From the NCBI GenBank assembly GCA_002332755.1, contig DDBO01000155.1, positions 1 through 10,374 on the forward strand: DNA of 10,374 nucleotides. The letters run 5' to 3'. The position numbers and the translations under genes were made by a program. This document shows, piece after piece, positions 6,141-10,374 of the stretch. The DNA is from Bacteroidales bacterium UBA2030. GTDB lineage: Bacteria > Bacteroidota > Bacteroidia > Bacteroidales > TTA-H9. The notes below the pieces were generated by a model. The model saw only the letters and a list, made by a program, of their open reading frames with translations, did no database searches and was not told the DNA's origin. Positions within the stretch are counted from its first letter, which is position 1; every line of letters starts with the position of its first letter.

Positions 6141-7985
6141 TTAAAACTCAAGAATCATTGCTGATTTTGCCGCTACTGTGAGTCTGTCGTTCCAGGTAAT
6201 TTGCCGATTGGCTACCACGTCAAATCCGTGTTTTCGCTCACCCATCATTTCGCTGAAACGGGATATATCCAACGTTACATCCTCTTTGTTGTAGTTTAAA
6301 ACCACCATCACCGTGTCGGCTTCATTATATCTAAAATAAACGTAGGCATTGTTTTCCGGTATAAAATGACGGGTTTTTCCGGAGTGAATGACCGGCTTCC
6401 CTTTTCTCCAGTTGGCCAATCGACTAATGAGTTCCCAAGCCATTTGCTGCTTCTTGTTTCGTCCTGCTGACACAAAGGCATTGGCTACATCTTCTTTCCA
6501 ACCGCCAGGCATATTGGCGCGCATAGGTCCATGCCCCTCCCATTCATAACCCTTCATCAACATCTCTGTGCCGTAAGTCAGCTGGGGCATTCCCCTTACT
6601 GTATATAGAAAAGCCAAGCCTATGCTAAAATTTCCAAAATCTTCCCTGACCACCGACCAAAATCGGCTAAGATCATGATTATCCAAAAAAACCATATTGT
6701 ATTTAGGATCCTCGTAAACCAAATCCTGGGCAAGGCAATAATACAGCCTCTCCACACCCTGCTCCCAACCCTGACGCTCATCGTTAAAAGATTCACGCAA
6801 CTGAATATATAACGGGAAATCTGTAATGAAATCCATATTCGGGTGGTAACCATCGCGGTTGAAAGCATCTTTAAACCAATATGCATGAAAAGCCTTTTGC
6901 TCCACCCAACACTCGCTCACGACACTCAAACGCGGATATTCGAGGCGAATGCGCCTCAACCATTCTGCCATGAAGTCCTTATCGGCATACTGATGGGTAT
7001 CCATACGAATGCCGCTAATTCCGGAATATTCTACCCACCAAATGGAATTCTGAATCAGATAATCAGCCAATAAAGGCTCTTGCTGATTAAGATCGGGCAT
7101 GTGGGTATCGAACCAACCATTGACCATTTTCTTTAGATCAGCATCTGAGCGATAGGGGTCAGGAATAGTTGGGGCCCTGAAGTTGGAACGGGTGAATTCG
7201 GGCCAGGTGTGTATCCATTGCGCTGAAGGCAGGTCTCTGATCATCCAATGATTATCCCCTAAATGATTGAAAACCATATCCATAATAATCTTCAGTCCGT
7301 GGGCTGAAGCAGAATCAACCAGGGTGCGGAAAAGTTCGTTTGTTCCCAACCGGGCATCAATACGATATAGATCGGTAATGGCATAACCATGATAAGAATA
7401 ACGGGGTTGATTATTTTCGAGAACAGGGTTGAGCCACAGGGCTGTCATCCCTAATTTCTTAAAATAGGATAAATGGTCGATAATGCCTTGAAGGTCGCCA
7501 CCATGCCTTCCATCGGGGTTACTACGGTCAGCCTTTTCGAGCATTCCCGGCATATTGTCGTTTGTGGGATCACCGTTAGCAAAGCGATCGGGCATGAGTA
7601 AATACACGTTATCGGCTGCCGAAAACCCTTCTCGTTGGGCCGAACCTGAATTGCGTCGTAAAACAGGATAATACATTGTGCGAACCACTTTGCCATTTTT
7701 TCTCAAAACCAGGGGATATTCGCCAGGCGCAAGCGAGGGGTCTATCGTAAAATAGGCAAAAAGATAATTGGGATTGTCCACAAATACCGTACGCAACAAT
7801 TTGAATCCCTGAGTAGTAGACACCAATTCGCAACCTTTGAGATCCTTTCCATAAAAGAGAATCTGTAATTCGGCCTGGTGCATACCTACCCACCAGTTAG
7901 GGGGCTCTACCCGGTCAATTTCCGGATTTGCATTCAACTGAATGATTAGCAATGCAAACAAAGTAACTATTGGCCAGCGTTTCAT
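6141..7985 (-). CDS. Exported GH13 neopullulanase/cyclomaltodextrinase (SusA-like)
   Basis: A 614-aa GH13 enzyme with the architecture of Bacteroides SusA neopullulanase, which cuts pullulan, cyclodextrins and malto-oligosaccharides in the periplasm. The signal peptide MKRWPIVTLFALLIIQLNA is followed by a likely cleavage after Ala19. Residues about 22-108 form the N-terminal beta-sandwich of cyclomaltodextrinases (EPPNWWVGM near 27-35 is its typical opening). The catalytic barrel covers about 122-520 with all signature regions: DMVFNHLG (236-243), GIRMDTHQY with nucleophile Asp329, VVSECWVE with acid/base Glu358, and FLDNHDLSR with Asp438. A C-terminal beta domain covers about 530-614. It is preceded by a 57-bp gap with a promoter-like box and followed after 22 bp by the transporter gene. 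Cyclodextrin and pullulan preferences overlap in this group and cannot be separated here. Confidence 0.9.
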   Translation of the reverse strand: MKRWPIVTLFALLIIQLNANPEIDRVEPPNWWVGMHQAELQILFYGKDLKGCELVSTTQGFKLLRTVFVDNPNYLFAYFTIDPSLAPGEYPLVLRKNGKVVRTMYYPVLRRNSGSAQREGFSAADNVYLLMPDRFANGDPTNDNMPGMLEKADRSNPDGRHGGDLQGIIDHLSYFKKLGMTALWLNPVLENNQPRYSYHGYAITDLYRIDARLGTNELFRTLVDSASAHGLKIIMDMVFNHLGDNHWMIRDLPSAQWIHTWPEFTRSNFRAPTIPDPYRSDADLKKMVNGWFDTHMPDLNQQEPLLADYLIQNSIWWVEYSGISGIRMDTHQYADKDFMAEWLRRIRLEYPRLSVVSECWVEQKAFHAYWFKDAFNRDGYHPNMDFITDFPLYIQLRESFNDERQGWEQGVERLYYCLAQDLVYEDPKYNMVFLDNHDLSRFWSVVREDFGNFSIGLAFLYTVRGMPQLTYGTEMLMKGYEWEGHGPMRANMPGGWKEDVANAFVSAGRNKKQQMAWELISRLANWRKGKPVIHSGKTRHFIPENNAYVYFRYNEADTVMVVLNYNKEDVTLDISRFSEMMGERKHGFDVVANRQITWNDRLTVAAKSAMILEF

Positions 7986-8011
7986 AATTACTATTGAAAT
8001 CGTATGTTTTT

Positions 8012-8019
8012 CAAATCTA
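8012..8019 (-). promoter_or_regulatory. Putative Bacteroidota -7 box upstream of the neopullulanase (TAGATTTG)
   Basis: The - strand reads TAGATTTG, an exact TAnnTTTG match and identical to the box before the FAH-family gene. It ends 26 bp before the neopullulanase ATG, giving an expected leader of about 20 nt. No clear -33 TTTG is present 19-21 bp upstream. It could be an internal promoter, letting the last three genes be expressed apart from the GH31 gene. Confidence 0.4.
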
Positions 8020-8042
8020 TGATTTTTTTCTGAGAATATATT

Positions 8043-10374
8043 TCACTTTGAGGGTTGAAGCAGCAGAGAAAGGGGATGGTTGTCCCATTCAAAATCGAAA
8101 ACATTTTTTTCGGGTGAGGATAATAATTGGGATACAACGTTATCCTTGAAGCTATATTTCATTTTCCCGTGAACCACAAGTCTTATCTGGCGTTTTAGAG
8201 GTCGGGCCTTAAAACCGATATTCTCCGATTCAAACTTAACAACAAGGTTAGCCTCACTTTCGCTTGCATGTAAATGAATAAACTCATAGCTTTTATTTTC
8301 GAGTGCTCCGGCATCAGCTCCGTCGTCCACATATATTGTAAATGAAGTTTCATGTGTTTTACCGGCAGGGTAATAATGGATGATAAGGGTATCTGTTGAA
8401 TATTGAGTGGTATTTTGCAGCGGGGGCACCATAGGGATAAAAGAACCTGCTTTTACAAAAACAGGAAGTTCTTCAAGCTCATTTTTTAGATGGTGAACTC
8501 TGTCGCCCTTGTATTTTCTATCGTTGAAAAAATAATACCAGCTACCCTCCGGCAACCATACCGTGTGCCATCTTTCGCCTTTGTTAACCACAGGAGATAC
8601 TAAAAGCGAGGCTCCCCAAAGATAGCTCCATTGCTCTGCATCATTTCGGGGAGCTGTGGCAGTGGCGAATAGAGGCCTGGCAAGAGGTAAGCCAGTTGTC
8701 GTATTTTCATAAGCAAGAGAATAGTTGTAAGGCAGAAGTTGATATCGAAGCTTCATGAATCGGCGAACGATATCCTGAGTGGGTCTGCTGAAAAATATAG
8801 GCTCGGAAGGGATTCCCGAACCATGAGGACGTAAAATGGGTGAAAAGCAGGCAAACTGGAGCCAGCGAATATACAATTCCTCATCTAAAACTCCCTGAGC
8901 AAACCCTCCGGCATCGGAATGTACATAGGCCACCCCACACATCCCCATATTGAGTAAAATTGGAATTTGCGCTTTTAGTCCACTCCAACTGCGACTTACA
9001 TCCCCCGTCCAGGGCAAAACACCATACCTCTGGCTACCTGCAAAACCACTTCGGTTGAGATTAAAAAGGCGAAGGCCGGGATAATATTTTTTATAATTGT
9101 CGTACAACATTTTATCCCACAAGTGGCCGAAAGCGTTGTGGATTAACTCTGACTTGCCACCGGCATAATAGATGCCATCCGGGTGATGTTCGGGTTCAGC
9201 CAGATCGATCCACCAACCTGCCACCCCTTGCTTGAGCAGAGTGTCATACTTTTTCCACATCCACTCCCGGGCTTGGGATTGGGTAACATCAATCACCGCC
9301 CCGTGTCCGAAATAAAAATGTTGAAGAACGTGAGTCTTTCCGGCTATGGTTTTTCCTAAAATCCCAAGGCTATCGGCCTCAGTCCAATTGTGTGATCCTT
9401 GAACAATGTAAGGTTCTGTTATAAGCACAGTATTTACTCCCTTCTCTCTGAGGCTCTTAATCATTTTTCCGGGATGGGGCCAATTGGGCTTATACCAGTC
9501 GAGGTTGCCCATAGTATTGAAAAGGGAATTACCAAACCAGAAAAGGTCAATAATCATTGCATCGAGCGGAAAACCAGCCTTGAGGGTAGCTTCGGTGATG
9601 CTATCGACCTGGGCCTGCGAACGGTAGGCCATGCGGCTTTGCAAATGCCCAAAAGCCCATAAAGGTGGCAGTGGCTGTCGGCCGGTTAGTGTAGTAAACC
9701 TACGGGTAATTTCTCCGATATTCTCACCAGGAATTACCCAAAAAGCTATCCTGCCTCCCCTGCCCTCCAGTTCCAGCAAACCTTTACGTGTGTGTCCAAT
9801 ATCCGCCCAACCCTTGCTGGTATTATCAAAAAATATAGCATATCCTGAACCTGTAATAAAAAAAGGAATACTGTAGTTAAGATTTTCTTCTCCGAAACCA
9901 TAGCCATAGCGGGGCTGGTTGCGAAGTTCAAGACGGCGCCCCATCACATTGAGAGGAATAGCCCGCATGCCCCCTCCGGTTACAAATTTCTCCTTTTCAA
10001 TATCAAATCTTAAACTAAAACTACCGTCTGTTTCTTTTTCGCATCCAATGAAGTATGCAGCAGGCTGGTCTTTATAGTAAAATGTAAACTCTACTGGTCG
10101 ACATTTGAAACATATTTTCCATTCGCCGGCTAAAATCAGGCTATCCCCATAAATATTTGCTGGTAATTTACGCAAACCCGCAATGATACTCACAGAGGTA
10201 TCGGGTGTGTTCTCGAAATCTATATTCTCAACTTCAACCACTCCGATTTCATAGAAATGGAAACGCCAATTACCCACTATTAAGGACTGATACCCTTCAT
10301 TTTTTATTTCGAATGAAGCCAAAGGCTGCACCTGAGATTTTGCGAAAAAAACGCAAAAAACTAATGCAATAGTT
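8043..10374 (-). CDS. Exported GH31 alpha-glucosidase or alpha-transglucosidase (5' end outside window)
   Basis: GH31 enzyme with 776 codons visible. A GTG at 10331 could be read as a start, but the frame stays open to the right edge. The extra codons encode TIALVFCVFFAKSQ, the hydrophobic core and end of a signal peptide, so the true start lies just outside. The following numbers count that GTG as 1. An N-terminal beta-sandwich (about 1-215) is followed by the catalytic barrel (about 220-545), with nucleophile Asp376 in WWIDLAEPE and acid/base Asp444 in WTGDVSRSW. Two C-terminal beta domains follow; the last contains the DUF5110-type FTIYVDDGADAGAL (664-677). DLAEPE, rather than the DMNEP of classic alpha-glucosidases, together with NRSGFAGSQRYG and HSDAGGF, recalls from memory the group with oligosaccharide 4-alpha-glucosyltransferases such as Cellvibrio Agd31B. 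Transfer rather than hydrolysis is thus possible. It is probably the first visible gene of the glucan operon, 57 bp before the neopullulanase. Confidence 0.9.
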   Translation of the reverse strand, partial: TIALVFCVFFAKSQVQPLASFEIKNEGYQSLIVGNWRFHFYEIGVVEVENIDFENTPDTSVSIIAGLRKLPANIYGDSLILAGEWKICFKCRPVEFTFYYKDQPAAYFIGCEKETDGSFSLRFDIEKEKFVTGGGMRAIPLNVMGRRLELRNQPRYGYGFGEENLNYSIPFFITGSGYAIFFDNTSKGWADIGHTRKGLLELEGRGGRIAFWVIPGENIGEITRRFTTLTGRQPLPPLWAFGHLQSRMAYRSQAQVDSITEATLKAGFPLDAMIIDLFWFGNSLFNTMGNLDWYKPNWPHPGKMIKSLREKGVNTVLITEPYIVQGSHNWTEADSLGILGKTIAGKTHVLQHFYFGHGAVIDVTQSQAREWMWKKYDTLLKQGVAGWWIDLAEPEHHPDGIYYAGGKSELIHNAFGHLWDKMLYDNYKKYYPGLRLFNLNRSGFAGSQRYGVLPWTGDVSRSWSGLKAQIPILLNMGMCGVAYVHSDAGGFAQGVLDEELYIRWLQFACFSPILRPHGSGIPSEPIFFSRPTQDIVRRFMKLRYQLLPYNYSLAYENTTTGLPLARPLFATATAPRNDAEQWSYLWGASLLVSPVVNKGERWHTVWLPEGSWYYFFNDRKYKGDRVHHLKNELEELPVFVKAGSFIPMVPPLQNTTQYSTDTLIIHYYPAGKTHETSFTIYVDDGADAGALENKSYEFIHLHASESEANLVVKFESENIGFKARPLKRQIRLVVHGKMKYSFKDNVVSQLLSSPEKNVFDFEWDNHPLSLLLQPSK

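Noticed and set aside
10338..10358. Perfect inverted repeat TTTTGCG, seven A, CGCAAAA at the right edge.
   Set aside because: It lies in the coding sequence of the GH31 signal peptide, and the A/T-rich Phe, Lys and Val codons explain the pattern. It is not placed to terminate any gene in view.
1..10374. Search for tRNA or rRNA genes, CRISPR arrays, insertion sequences, phage, toxin-antitoxin or defence genes.
   Set aside because: By eye, no cloverleaf, repeat-spacer pattern, transposase, terminal repeats or defence-type domains were seen. Nearly all sequence is accounted for by the listed genes and short gaps under 100 bp.

Overview
This window looks like ordinary chromosomal DNA of a member of the Bacteroidota. 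Three things point there. Four intergenic copies of the Bacteroidota -7 promoter box (TAnnTTTG) sit correctly oriented upstream of genes. Start codons lack clear Shine-Dalgarno sequences. The gene families (Xer recombinase, a short DciA-type DUF721 protein, SusA-like neopullulanase, GH31) are typical of the phylum. I cannot name the genus.

Left part (1-3345) holds housekeeping or miscellaneous genes. It opens with the C-terminal 147 codons of a basic AT-hook protein on the + strand, followed by a hairpin terminator at 501-524. A complete XerD-type tyrosine recombinase lies on the - strand. A 63-bp gap with two divergent promoter boxes separates it from a fumarylacetoacetate hydrolase (FAH) family enzyme on the + strand. 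That gene converges, with only 5 bp between stop codons, on a MaoC-like hotdog protein. A small DciA/DUF721 helicase-loader protein follows.

Right part (3434-10374) is one - strand cluster for alpha-glucan breakdown. In transcription order it is: an exported GH31 alpha-glucosidase or transglucosidase (5' end outside the window), an exported GH13 neopullulanase/cyclomaltodextrinase (SusA-like), an inner-membrane sugar transporter of the MFS, and an exported GH13 alpha-amylase. A perfect 9-bp-stem hairpin at 3372-3407 closes the cluster. The inferred logic is that the three secreted hydrolases trim malto-oligosaccharides in the periplasm and the MFS protein takes the products across the inner membrane. 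No SusC/SusD pair or regulator is visible; if present they would lie beyond the right edge.

I found no RNA gene, mobile element, CRISPR array, phage gene or defence system. I see no strong evidence for an undescribed system. The items most worth a second look are the AT-hook protein, the double-hotdog protein and the transglucosidase-like active site of the GH31 enzyme.
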